Shown one piece after another: positions 7,977 through 16,609 of a DNA stretch of 64,000 nt. Where the stretch lies: assembly GCA_026391945.1 (NCBI GenBank), contig JAPLDA010000022.1:1-64000 (forward strand), in the 5' to 3' direction. The translations under genes were made by a program, and so were the position numbers. Source of the stretch: Bacteroidota bacterium (lineage in GTDB: Bacteria; Bacteroidota; Bacteroidia; AKYH767-A; 2013-40CM-41-45). Every line of letters starts with the position of its first letter. The first letter of the stretch is position 1. Under the pieces are notes generated by a model. That model was given only the letters and a program-made list of their open reading frames with translations. It did not search any database and was not told where the DNA came from.

Positions 7977-10112
7977 TTGAATTCATTGAACAGGAAACTG
8001 AGAATAGCTTTAGTAGGAAATCCCAACAGCGGTAAATCAACGGTGTTCAACGCACTCACGGGTTTGAACCAGAAGGTGGCGAATTTTCCGGGCGTGACGG
8101 TCGACAAGCACATCGGCTTCACTACTTTTGTTTCTGAAAACGGCGAAAACGTGGATGCCGAAATCATCGACCTTCCCGGCATCTATTCCCTGTATCCGAA
8201 GTCGCCGGATGAACAGATTCCTTTTCATATTCTCTGTGATCCGAATAATGAACTGCATCCTGACCTCACCATCATCATCGCCGACGGAACCAACCTCAAA
8301 CGAAATCTTTTTCTCTGTTCCCAGGTGGTGGACTTGAAAATCCCCGTCATCCTTTGCATCAACATGATCGACATCGTGAAGATCAGGGGAGCGGAAATTG
8401 ATTTCGCAAAACTCTCTGAAAAGCTTGGCGTTCCTGTGATACCGATGACGGCAAGAAAATCAGAAGGGATGGATGATCTCCGGAAAGCCATCCTGCAGCC
8501 GTATTCAAAACCGAAAAATTATTTTCTTGATTTCCGGTCGTTTGCTCCCGGCGTGGTCGACAGCATCCGGCAGGTAATCCATGTGAACAGCGACTACAAC
8601 GCATTTCTCGTTGCCAACAACCTCGAACTCATTTCCAATTTTGATCTTCCTGAAAATAAAAAACAACAGATCCTTCGCATCGATGAAGAAGCCGGTTTCG
8701 ATACCAAACAGATGCAGGCGAAAGAAACACTGGAACGTTACAAAGTGATTTCTGAGTTGATGAAAGAATGTGTGACCGACAAGAGTGAAGAAAAAAAATC
8801 GAACTCCTATAAAATTGATAACATCCTCACTCATCGTTTCTGGGGTTACATCATTTTTCTTCTCGTACTGTTTCTTGTTTTCCAGGCCATCTTCTCCTGG
8901 GCCGCTTACCCGATGAATGCCGTTGATTCCGCTTTCCGGTGGATGAATGAAAGCATCAGTCATGCGCTGCCTGCCGGAATTTTGAATGACCTCATCGTAA
9001 ACGGAATTCTTGCGGGATTAAATGGTGTTGTCATTTTCATTCCGCAGATTGCCTTGTTGTTTTTCTTCATCGCCATCCTCGAAGACACCGGTTACATGGC
9101 ACGCGTCAGTTTCATCATGGATAAACTCATGCGCAAGTTCGGGCTGAACGGCAAATCCGTAATTCCGCTGATGAGCGGTGTAGCCTGTGCTGTTCCTGCC
9201 ATCATGTCGACACGAACGATACAGAACAGGAAGGAAAGGATCATCACCATTCTTGTTACACCGCTGATGAGTTGTTCGGCGCGGCTTCCTGTCTATACGT
9301 TGCTGATCGCACTGGTGATTCCGGATCATAAACTTTTTGGACTTAACCAGCAGGGATTGGTGTTGATGGGATTGTATCTCATCGGGTTTCTGGCTGCCAT
9401 CAGTGCCGCATGGGTTTTAAAAACCATCATCAAAGCAAAGGAGCGGAGTTACTTCATGCTCGAACTGCCTTTGTACCGTGTGCCGCGATGGAGTACAATT
9501 GGGTTGCACATCATCGAGAAGGTGAAAATATTTTTGTTTGATGCCGGAAAAATAATCATTGCCATTTCGATTGTGCTTTGGGTACTCGCCTCATTTGCGC
9601 CGGGGAAAACATTTCAGCACATTGAAGAAAAATACAGGCAACCGGAGATGGTCAAAAGTTTTTCGCAGGATGAAATCGACAAAAAAATCAAATCTGAAAA
9701 ACTGGAGTCGTCGTATGCCGGTGTGATGGGAAGGGTGATTGAACCGGTCATCAAACCACTCGGTTACGACTGGAAAATCGGGATCGCCCTCATCACCTCC
9801 TTTGCCGCGCGTGAAGTTTTTGTCGGGACGATGAGTACGATTTACAGCGTGGGCGATAATGCTGCCTCCAAACTGACCGTGAAAGACAAGATGCTGGCGG
9901 AAATCAATCCTTCCACCGGTTTGCCGCAATACTCTTTTGCTGTTGGTTTCTCACTCATGCTTTTTTATGCCTTCGCCATGCAATGCGTAAGTACCATTGC
10001 TGTCGTATACCGTGAAACGAAAGGAATCAAATGGGCGCTCATCCAGATTTTTTTCATGAGCGGCCTCGCCTACCTCGCCAGCATGATTGCTTACCAGATC
10101 CTGAAACCGTAA
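7977..10112 (+). CDS. feoB: Ferrous iron transporter FeoB
   Basis: A 711-residue FeoB, the GTPase-coupled Fe(II) permease of the inner membrane. The N-terminal G domain shows G1 GNPNSGKST (from residue 14), G3 DLPG (followed by IYS) and G4 NMID. A helical linker rich in charged residues leads to the membrane part, with two Gate-type repeats including GVACAVPAIMSTRTI and ITSFAAREVFVGTMST, the conserved Cys in GVACAVPA, and SCSARLPVYTLL. No ATG precedes the G1 motif in frame, so translation must start at TTG 7977 (or TTG 7986). It is in an operon with feoA. Confidence 0.95.
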   Translation: MNSLNRKLRIALVGNPNSGKSTVFNALTGLNQKVANFPGVTVDKHIGFTTFVSENGENVDAEIIDLPGIYSLYPKSPDEQIPFHILCDPNNELHPDLTIIIADGTNLKRNLFLCSQVVDLKIPVILCINMIDIVKIRGAEIDFAKLSEKLGVPVIPMTARKSEGMDDLRKAILQPYSKPKNYFLDFRSFAPGVVDSIRQVIHVNSDYNAFLVANNLELISNFDLPENKKQQILRIDEEAGFDTKQMQAKETLERYKVISELMKECVTDKSEEKKSNSYKIDNILTHRFWGYIIFLLVLFLVFQAIFSWAAYPMNAVDSAFRWMNESISHALPAGILNDLIVNGILAGLNGVVIFIPQIALLFFFIAILEDTGYMARVSFIMDKLMRKFGLNGKSVIPLMSGVACAVPAIMSTRTIQNRKERIITILVTPLMSCSARLPVYTLLIALVIPDHKLFGLNQQGLVLMGLYLIGFLAAISAAWVLKTIIKAKERSYFMLELPLYRVPRWSTIGLHIIEKVKIFLFDAGKIIIAISIVLWVLASFAPGKTFQHIEEKYRQPEMVKSFSQDEIDKKIKSEKLESSYAGVMGRVIEPVIKPLGYDWKIGIALITSFAAREVFVGTMSTIYSVGDNAASKLTVKDKMLAEINPSTGLPQYSFAVGFSLMLFYAFAMQCVSTIAVVYRETKGIKWALIQIFFMSGLAYLASMIAYQILKP

Positions 10113-10169
10113 ACGCATGGCGGATGAATTTTCAAATCCTGTATTTCTTTTTTTAACAAGGCTGATTCA

Positions 10170-11279
10170 ATGCTGGTAAACGATCAACACTATCAAACGA
10201 TCTGGCTGAAAGAAGGCAACGATAAGATCGTGCAGATCATCGACCAGCGATTTTTACCTCACCGGTTTGTGATGGAAGATCTTTCTTCTGTTCATGATTT
10301 TGAAAGGGCCATCTGCGAGATGCATGTGCGTGGAGCAGGATTGATTGGCGCCGCAGCCGGGTTCGCCATGTATGTGGCAACGATGGAAGCTGCTTCAAAG
10401 ACTTCATTTGATGAATCTGTTTTTCAATCTTCGGTACTGTTAAAAAAAACAAGGCCGACAGCCGTCAACCTCGAATGGGCCATCAACAGGCAACTGGAAG
10501 CGATTGCAACCGGGAAAGAAATCAATGAGAAAATTTCGCTCGCCAAAAAAACGGCACTTGCCATCGCTACGGAAGATGCTGCAGGTTGTCATCGCATCGG
10601 TTTGCACGGAATTGATATCATCGAAGAAATCAGCAGGAAAAAAAATGGCGACACCGTCAACATCCTTACGCACTGCAATGCAGGATGGCTTGCTTTTGTT
10701 GATTACGGAACCGCTACAGCTCCCATCTACGAAGCACACAAGCGCGGAATAAACATTCATGTGTGGGTGGATGAAACCAGACCGCGGAACCAGGGCGCCA
10801 ACCTGACGTCGTGGGAGTTGTTGAATGAACAGGTTCCGCATACCGTCATCGCTGACAATACCGGCGGACATTTGATGCAACATGGTTTAGTGGATATGGT
10901 AATCACCGGCGCTGATCGATTAACACGAAACTGTGATGCCGCCAATAAAATCGGTACTTACCTGAAAGCGCTGGCGGCTAAAGACAACAACATTCCTTTC
11001 TACATCGCATTGCCATCATCTACCATCGACTGGTCGATGCGCGACGGAATAAAAGAAATCAATATCGAAGAAAGAGATCCCGATGAAGTAAAATATGTTC
11101 ATGGTTTGTGCGATGGTGAATGGAAGAAAGTATTGATTACTCCTGCTGAAGCGAAGGCGGCGAATTATGGTTTCGATGTAACTCCTGCACGTTTGATTTC
11201 AGGAATTATCACAGAGCGCGGCATCTGTGCTGCAAGTGATAAAGGGTTGCTTGAATTGTATCCTGAAATGAAATTGTGA
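10170..11279 (+). CDS. mtnA: S-methyl-5-thioribose-1-phosphate isomerase
   Basis: A 369-residue member of the eIF2B-like aldose-ketose isomerases. It converts 5-methylthioribose-1-phosphate (or 5-deoxyribose-1-phosphate) to the ribulose form in methionine or 5'-deoxyadenosine salvage. Signature segments are RGAGLIGAAAGF, NILTHCNAGW with the catalytic Cys, VWVDETRPRNQGANLTSWEL and VITGADR with the catalytic Asp. The stop codon overlaps the ATG of the next gene, a class II aldolase. No mtnC, mtnD or mtnK is nearby. Confidence 0.93.
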   Translation: MLVNDQHYQTIWLKEGNDKIVQIIDQRFLPHRFVMEDLSSVHDFERAICEMHVRGAGLIGAAAGFAMYVATMEAASKTSFDESVFQSSVLLKKTRPTAVNLEWAINRQLEAIATGKEINEKISLAKKTALAIATEDAAGCHRIGLHGIDIIEEISRKKNGDTVNILTHCNAGWLAFVDYGTATAPIYEAHKRGINIHVWVDETRPRNQGANLTSWELLNEQVPHTVIADNTGGHLMQHGLVDMVITGADRLTRNCDAANKIGTYLKALAAKDNNIPFYIALPSSTIDWSMRDGIKEINIEERDPDEVKYVHGLCDGEWKKVLITPAEAKAANYGFDVTPARLISGIITERGICAASDKGLLELYPEMKL

Positions 11280-11875
11280 TGACCGATGAAAAAGGATACA
11301 TAAAATTCAATTGTCTCTGGAATAAAAGCGATGCCGTTCCTGGAGAAGTGATTCATGAAATTAATTGGTGGCGAAGTAAATTATTTGAACTCGGTCTTAT
11401 CGGTGTGTATCCCGGCAACATCGGTTTTGGTAACCTGAGCATTCGTCTCCATGAAAATATTTTTCTGATCACTGGAAATTCAACCGGACATTTGCCTGAA
11501 CTCACGGCTCAGCATTTTTCTAAAGTCACATCATTTAACATCACTGAAAATTCAGTCACCTGTGATGGGCCGGTAAAAGCATCGTCCGAATCCCTTACCC
11601 ATGCAGCGATTTATTTGGCCAGCCCGGATGTCAACGCCATTGTGCATGTTCACTCCAGGCCATTGTGGAATAAACTGATGAACGTGGTTCCGACTTCTTC
11701 ACCTGTCGTTGAGTATGGTACTCCCGAAATGGCGCTTGAAATAGAAAGACTTTTTCACGAAACCGATTTGAATGAAAAAAAAATACTCGTCATGGCCGGG
11801 CATGAAGAAGGGTTGATTTCATTTGGGAAAAATATGGAGGAGGCGGGGAATATCATGTTGAGTCATCTCAGGTGA
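11279..11875 (+). CDS. Class II aldolase/adducin family protein (MtnB or aldolase-type)
   Basis: A 198-residue class II aldolase/adducin domain protein. Metal-ligand candidates are the HVH pair in IVHVHSRP and the His of MAGHEEG; GNIGFGNLSIR and the glutamate of SSESLTHAAIY match the family phosphate-binding and catalytic regions. ATG 11279 overlaps the mtnA stop (TGATG); a GTG one codon earlier is possible. Coupling to mtnA suggests it acts on 5-methylthioribulose-1-phosphate or 5-deoxyribulose-1-phosphate. It could be a dehydratase (MtnB) or an aldolase yielding dihydroxyacetone phosphate (DHAP shunt). Sequence alone does not decide. Confidence 0.82.
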   Translation: MTDEKGYIKFNCLWNKSDAVPGEVIHEINWWRSKLFELGLIGVYPGNIGFGNLSIRLHENIFLITGNSTGHLPELTAQHFSKVTSFNITENSVTCDGPVKASSESLTHAAIYLASPDVNAIVHVHSRPLWNKLMNVVPTSSPVVEYGTPEMALEIERLFHETDLNEKKILVMAGHEEGLISFGKNMEEAGNIMLSHLR

Positions 11876-12002
11876 TCATGAATCTTCGGCATGGATCACC
11901 ACTGTAAAAATAAATACAGGTTTCGTTAGTTCTGTTTTCATTTTAGTATTTCTTGGATAACCATTGGATCATGATTATCTTGTGCTGCCCGGGACATCAT
12001 GC

Positions 12003-12215
12003 ATGCGCAACACCACCAAACTAAAAACTCTTTTAATCAAATACACCGTGTCGTTCGACATGGGCGATGACGAACTTTTCAAACTGATGCTCACCGATAA
12101 ACAAACAAATGACGGGCAGTTGTTTGAAGGAAAATCATACAGCATCGTACTCAGCAAGGCATACAGTTATTTGCTGCAGCAACTGAAAAAAACCGATAGC
12201 AAAAACATGGAGTAG
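12003..12215 (+). CDS. Small conserved-type hypothetical protein
   Basis: A 70-residue protein from ATG 12003; a TTG start at 11964 would add 13 residues of non-conserved look. It is a charged, soluble protein (LIKYTVSFDMGDDELFKLMLTDK) with a beta-alpha feel, no signal peptide, and an 'SYSIVLSKAYSYLLQQLKK' helix near the end. I do not recognise it. It lies alone between the aldolase and a T9SS cargo gene. Confidence 0.45.
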   Translation: MRNTTKLKTLLIKYTVSFDMGDDELFKLMLTDKQTNDGQLFEGKSYSIVLSKAYSYLLQQLKKTDSKNME

Positions 12216-12293
12216 AATATCATGTAAACCAGGAAAAAATTTCGTAGATTTATTTCCTCATATGAACTGTAACAGGAAAAACAGGAGGCGTAA

Positions 12294-13151
12294 ATGAAAA
12301 AAATAATTTACATCAGCATTTTTCTTTTCTCTTTTACGATAAAGACCAATGCCCAGTCGCTGGTGGATACGAACAAACTCTGGAGTGTTGTGGAAGGTGT
12401 GTTTGGTGGCAACAGCATGACGTTCTTTTGCAAATTCCAGGGAGATACGGTGCTGGGAAGCCATTTCTACAGGAAGTTATACAACTCGTCTGATTCCTCT
12501 ATGTTATACTGGTATTATGCCGGAGCCATGAGGGAAGACTCGGCGAAAAAGGTTTTCTACATTACCTATCAGAATGAATATTTGTATTATGATTTCGGGC
12601 TGAATCAAAACGATACGTTTATTTCAGTGCTGGATCAATGCCCGGTTCAGTTGGTAGTGGATTCCGTTGACTCCGTTCCTTTGCTGAATGGCGAAATGAG
12701 AAAGCGGATGTTTCTTTCCAACTCTGAAATATGGGTTGACGGAATGGGCAGCTTGTTCGGGCTTACACATGTGGCCATTTATAATTGTATGTTTGACGCG
12801 ATGGCCGACCTGAACTGTTTGACGGAAGACCAGGTTTTGAAATATGATAATCCTGCCTATCCTGCATGTTATTACACGACGGTCGGAATTGAAAAAATAA
12901 ATTCATCCCCGTCGTGGTCGTTGAGTCCGAATCCTTTCAAGGATTTTGCGACCATCACATTTCATAATTCAGGAAGTGAACCAGGTACGTTAAAAATATT
13001 TGATGAACAAGGACGATTGATAAAGAGTATTTTCAATATCACAACGAATCATGTTGTGATCGACCGTGCCGGGCTTCAAAACGGTTTTTACTTTTTTCAA
13101 TTGACCAATGAGAAGCATTTGGTTGCGAATGGAAAATTAATCATTCAATAA
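12294..13151 (+). CDS. T9SS cargo protein of unknown function
   Basis: A 285-residue secreted protein. The signal peptide MKKIIYISIFLFSFTIKTNA ends at AQ; a central region of about 180 residues is rich in Tyr, Asp and aromatic strands without a recognisable domain; a T9SS type A sorting domain starts near residue 205 (LSPNPFKDFATI...NGFYFFQL...GKLIIQ). Unusually for this phylum, AGGAGG lies at 12283-12288, five bases before the ATG. The function is unknown; similar proteins are single-copy cargos of the outer-membrane T9SS. Confidence 0.82.
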   Translation: MKKIIYISIFLFSFTIKTNAQSLVDTNKLWSVVEGVFGGNSMTFFCKFQGDTVLGSHFYRKLYNSSDSSMLYWYYAGAMREDSAKKVFYITYQNEYLYYDFGLNQNDTFISVLDQCPVQLVVDSVDSVPLLNGEMRKRMFLSNSEIWVDGMGSLFGLTHVAIYNCMFDAMADLNCLTEDQVLKYDNPAYPACYYTTVGIEKINSSPSWSLSPNPFKDFATITFHNSGSEPGTLKIFDEQGRLIKSIFNITTNHVVIDRAGLQNGFYFFQLTNEKHLVANGKLIIQ

Positions 13152-13274
13152 CAGGTTTCTTTCGTACTTCAGTTTGTTTACAAAACAGTTCACCACAGAA
13201 ATTTCTCAGGGAACCTCCATGCCGCTTCGTGAAACATTTTAAAAAAAATTCATTGCTGCGAACAAATTTATTTT

Positions 13275-13485
13275 TCACGCAGAGGCCGCTGAGGAGCAGG
13301 GGTCGCAGGGTAAAATCATTCAACTATTCTCTTCTCCGCGTTCTCTGCATCTCTGCCCCCTGCGTGAAATATTTTTTAAAAATTTATTTCTACTAACAAC
13401 GTTGTTTTTCGCGCTAAGGCCGCTGAGGAGCAGGGGTCGCAGGGTAAAATCATTCAACTATTCTCTTCTCCGCGTTCTCTGCATC
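13275..13485. repeat. Tandem duplication with 69-bp identical core
   Basis: Two identical 69-bp blocks at 13283-13351 and 13417-13485 (both begin AGGCCGCTGAGGAGCAGG and end TTCTCTGCATC) repeat with a period of 134 bp. The flanking parts are related but diverged (TTTTTCACGCAG versus TTTTTCGCGCTA). TTTCACGCAG at 13275 and CTGCGTGAAA at 13360 are inverted to each other. The text resembles the 'TCTCTGCG...GCGTGAAA' interspersed words found in many genomes; related words recur at 58391-58529. The whole 13152-13546 gap lies between convergent genes and contains no gene. Confidence 0.8.
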
Positions 13486-13546
13486 CTATGCCCTCTGTGT
13501 CTCCGTAGTAAAATAAAATCCATGATGAAAGAAGCCTGTTGAAATT

Positions 13547-14455
13547 TCAAAGTGCTGTTGCAATCCTCGCTCCGAGCAGAGCGTTGTTCTTCACCAACGC
13601 AATGTTTGCCTCAAGACTTTCTCCTCCTGTTTTTTCTGAGATGTATTGAAGCAGGAATGGCGTCAGCTTTTTTCCGCTGATGTTATTTTTCTTAGCTGAT
13701 GAAAGAGCATCGTGTATAAAAATTTCCATTTTTGAAAAAGGAATTTCCGATTTTGCAGGTACAGGATTGGCAACCAAAACCGCTCCGATTAACCCGAGTT
13801 GCCATTTCACACGAATCAAGTCAGCAATTTTTCCAGGATCATCGATGCGGAGCGGTGAAGTGAAGCCGCTTTCACGCGAATAAAAACTTGGGAAAGTATC
13901 CTGTCCAACCGTGACGACAGGAATTCCTTTTGTCTCGAGGTATTCAAGCGTTAAGCCGATGTCGAGAATGGATTTCACTCCGGCGGAAATGACCGCTACG
14001 GATGTCTGCGACATTTCGGTGAGATCAGCCGATACATCCATACTGGTTTCCGCTCCGCGATGCACGCCGCCGATACCACCGGTGACAAAAATCCTGATAC
14101 CGGCCATGTGTGCGATGCGCATGGTTGCCGCTACGGTCGTAGCTCCCGGGAGTTTGTTACTGATTACATAAGGAATGTCACGCAAGCTTACCTTCCATAC
14201 CTCTTTTGATTTTCCGAGCGCGGTCAGTTGTTCTTCATTCAGTCCCACACAACATTTTCCATCGAGGATCGCAATGGTAGCAGGCACTGCTCCGTTATTT
14301 TTAATCATCGATTCCACTTCAAGAGCCGTCTGTATATTTTTCGGATACGGCATCCCGTGGGCAATGATGGTGGATTCCAACGCCACCACCGGTTTGCCGG
14401 AAACCAATGCATCACGTACTTCAGTGCTAATGTTCAGGAAAGTTTGTTCGTTCAT
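13547..14455 (-). CDS. psuG: Pseudouridine-5'-phosphate glycosidase
   Basis: A 302-residue PsuG (IndA-like) enzyme. It splits pseudouridine 5'-phosphate to uracil and ribose 5-phosphate, breaking a C-C glycosidic bond. Family signatures are ALESTIIAHGMPYP near residue 27, the 'VWKVSLRDIP' region, GATTVAATMRIAHMAGIRIFVTGGIGGVHRG (about 105-135) with metal and phosphate contacts, and SAGVKSILDIG. The length is normal. Its ATG overlaps the stop of the kinase gene by four bases, so kinase and glycosidase are translated together and act in sequence in pseudouridine catabolism. Confidence 0.93.
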   Translation of the reverse strand: MNEQTFLNISTEVRDALVSGKPVVALESTIIAHGMPYPKNIQTALEVESMIKNNGAVPATIAILDGKCCVGLNEEQLTALGKSKEVWKVSLRDIPYVISNKLPGATTVAATMRIAHMAGIRIFVTGGIGGVHRGAETSMDVSADLTEMSQTSVAVISAGVKSILDIGLTLEYLETKGIPVVTVGQDTFPSFYSRESGFTSPLRIDDPGKIADLIRVKWQLGLIGAVLVANPVPAKSEIPFSKMEIFIHDALSSAKKNNISGKKLTPFLLQYISEKTGGESLEANIALVKNNALLGARIATAL

Positions 14456-15381
14456 TTTTCTTTTTGTTCGCTGACTTTTTTTTCAAGCATGTCATGGTTC
14501 AACTCATCAGAATTCGCTCCTTTGATTTGTAAAATTATTTCCGCCATCGCATGCCCGTACCTCAGACATTCTTTTGCATTTTTATTTTGCAGCCAGGCAT
14601 GCATCCAACCGGCCAATGCTGCATCGCCAGCACCTGTTGTATCTACAACATGCGTAACCGGTGCAGGGAGATGAATGGTTGTTTCACTTGTAAATAACTC
14701 CGAACCCTTGTCTCCTTTTCTCATCCAGATATTCTGAACGCCTTTTTTCAGAAGCGACTGAATTGCTGCTGCTGAATTTTCTCCTGTTGCATGATCGAAT
14801 AAAACCGCCAGTTCTGCAATGTTCGGAGTGATGAGCAATACATTTTCAAGGTTGACATGTTTAAGCCGCTTCGCTTTTGCCACCGATACCGGCTCAATCA
14901 CACATGGAATGGAATGTGACCGGCAAAAATCAAGAAGCCATTCCAGGCATTCTGAGCTGATGTTGCAATCGAATTGAATGAGTGATGCCGATTTCAGCAA
15001 CGAATTTTTTTCTTCGAGGAAACGCACCGTGACCTCTTTTTCAAAATGAGTGAATGCCGCTCCTGTAAACAATTCTCCTCCCGGTGCAACAATGGCAGTG
15101 AATCGTCCGGTTCCTGCTTCGTTTATGAGAGAATGAGAAAGCCCGGTTCCCGCTGCAGAACATTTTTCCATCAGCCATTTTCCTTCCAGGTCATTTCCGA
15201 AATGAGAAATCAGCTCAACGGAATTTCCAAGCTGGGCAAGGTGATGGGCAATATTCCGGGCCACACCGCCCGCTGATCTCTTGAAGGCTGCCGGATTGGA
15301 AGTTCCCTGCAGTGGTTCTTCCATGCAAAAAAAAGTTTCATCCAGTAAGGATGCGCCAATACAGACAACCGGTTTTTTCAT
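14452..15381 (-). CDS. psuK: PfkB-family kinase, probable pseudouridine kinase
   Basis: A 309-residue ribokinase/PfkB-fold sugar kinase. It has the N-terminal glycine motif (KRSAGGVARNIAHHLAQLG, about residues 34-52), a substrate lid region, and the C-terminal ATP/anion-hole motif DTTGAGDAALAGW with the catalytic Asp. The substrate is inferred from the four-base overlap with psuG: phosphorylation of pseudouridine to pseudouridine 5'-phosphate. It is first in a two-gene operon; no transporter or regulator is adjacent. The upstream 15382-15655 region shows no further gene. Confidence 0.9.
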   Translation of the reverse strand: MKKPVVCIGASLLDETFFCMEEPLQGTSNPAAFKRSAGGVARNIAHHLAQLGNSVELISHFGNDLEGKWLMEKCSAAGTGLSHSLINEAGTGRFTAIVAPGGELFTGAAFTHFEKEVTVRFLEEKNSLLKSASLIQFDCNISSECLEWLLDFCRSHSIPCVIEPVSVAKAKRLKHVNLENVLLITPNIAELAVLFDHATGENSAAAIQSLLKKGVQNIWMRKGDKGSELFTSETTIHLPAPVTHVVDTTGAGDAALAGWMHAWLQNKNAKECLRYGHAMAEIILQIKGANSDELNHDMLEKKVSEQKEK

Positions 15382-15640
15382 CGCGGCGCTAAAAGTAGAA
15401 ATTTCATTTTACAATTACTTTTTCCTGCAAATCCCGGTTGTGTTTCAGTGTAAATAGATCATGTTTTATACGAATACGAATGGGTTTGAATCTACGAATC
15501 CGGTCGACTCAAATTCAGCGATTCGCATTCAATATTTCAAAACAAAATATCCGCTCAATTTTGAAGAATTGATTTGTTAATCAGAATCCAACCCATTCTG
15601 CAACCTGCGAAAACACATGTTCTGATGAACGTATATTTTT

Positions 15641-15648
15641 TATCTTTG
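15641..15648 (+). promoter_or_regulatory. -7 element for the 15656 gene
   Basis: TATCTTTG at 15641-15648 is a perfect TAnnTTTG. It lies only seven bases from the ATG at 15656, implying a very short or leaderless transcript. No good -33 element is visible. Confidence 0.4.
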
Positions 15649-15655
15649 CCCTTCC

Positions 15656-15994
15656 ATGAAACTCTTTGCAGCATTTTTTAGTTTTTACATTTTGTTCCTG
15701 ACGGTTTCTCCTTCTTTCTTAATTATGAAAGTAGAGAAGAAAGAACATTGCCGGAAGGAACGTTGCCATGCTTCTAAACCCTGCGAAAAAAAATCAGATC
15801 ATAAAAAAGAAAAAAGTTGTCCCAAAGGACAATGCACACCGTTTTTCGGTTGCGTAAAAGTCCAGGTGGTGATACCATCTTTTGTTGTTCTGAGTGATAA
15901 GCAACCGGTGCAAAAGAAAACATTTGCATTTTTTGTTGAGTCCTATTCATCGGCTTCACTGGCTTCTATCTGGCATCCGCCCCAGGTTTCCTGA
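15656..15994 (+). CDS. Small secreted Cys/His/Lys-rich protein (DUF6660-like)
   Basis: A 112-residue protein with an N-terminal hydrophobic segment (FFSFYILFLTVSPSFLIM). A Lys-rich stretch follows with spaced cysteines and histidines (EHC, RC, PC, SC, QC and FFGC; six Cys in residues ~30-70), then a second moderately hydrophobic region ending IWHPPQVS. The layout resembles the small DUF6660-type proteins of Bacteroidota that often sit beside metal-handling genes; this is a recollection, not a search. It is followed 125 bases later by another Cys-rich secreted protein, which suggests a metal-related pair. Confidence 0.6.
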   Translation: MKLFAAFFSFYILFLTVSPSFLIMKVEKKEHCRKERCHASKPCEKKSDHKKEKSCPKGQCTPFFGCVKVQVVIPSFVVLSDKQPVQKKTFAFFVESYSSASLASIWHPPQVS

Positions 15995-16119
15995 TTTTTT
16001 ATCTTTTATTTTTCAGCATTGCATTTTTAGTTCAGAGTCGTCAGCAAAAAAAATTGCCGAATGATACATGGATGAACTGCTGCTGCATTCTTATTAATCA
16101 CAAATAAAAAACAACTAAA

Positions 16120-16461
16120 ATGAAAAAATATATTTCAATCGTAGTGATTGCTTTGATGGCAATGACTACCAGCCTGTATGCTCAAAGTACGAATTCGAAA
16201 AAGTGCGGGGAATCAAGTCAGTCCTGTTGCAAAAAGGGTGATAAGAGTTCCTGTAAAACGGATGCCGATAAATGCAAGACCGCAACAGGTGATCAGAAAA
16301 GCGGGAGTAAAAATTCTTCCTGCCTGAAAGACGGCAAGGCGGCGTGTAAAGATCATTCTGCGATGTGTGCGAATTCCACCATGGCAAAATGTGACACCAC
16401 TTTATGCAAAAAGAGTATGGCCGATTGCAAGGACATGAAAAACTGCCCGATGCATAAATAA
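16120..16461 (+). CDS. Secreted Cys-rich metallothionein-like protein
   Basis: A 113-residue protein with a clear signal peptide (MKKYISIVVIALMAMTTSLYA, cut before QS). The mature part of about 92 residues contains 12 cysteines, many lysines and few hydrophobic residues (KKCGESSQSCCKKG, DTTLCKKSMADC, NCPMHK at the end). No standard fold is recognised. The spacing is compatible with binding soft metals such as Cu, Zn or Cd, but disulfide-rich structural roles are possible. A strong terminator follows. It probably shares regulation with the 15656 gene. Confidence 0.7.
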   Translation: MKKYISIVVIALMAMTTSLYAQSTNSKKCGESSQSCCKKGDKSSCKTDADKCKTATGDQKSGSKNSSCLKDGKAACKDHSAMCANSTMAKCDTTLCKKSMADCKDMKNCPMHK

Positions 16462-16477
16462 ATGGTTTGGGTTAATG

Positions 16478-16516
16478 ACAGGACGCTTCATTGAGTTGAA
16501 GCGTCCTGTTTTTTTT
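16478..16516 (+). terminator. Intrinsic terminator after the Cys-rich gene
   Basis: Stem ACAGGACGCTTC / GAAGCGTCCTGT (12 bp, perfect) with loop ATTGAGTT, followed by a run of eight T. Confidence 0.92.
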
Positions 16517-16609
16517 GGCAGGTTTCCTTGTTAAGCAGATAGTCAAGCGGAGAAATAAACCGCCAACATCTTTTTGAAATAGTATCCTGCAAGGGATCTT
16601 CAAAGAAAA

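Noticed and set aside
13283-13485. CRISPR-like repeated blocks
   Set aside because: Only two copies of 69 bp with a related, not unique, spacer; no array and no cas genes.
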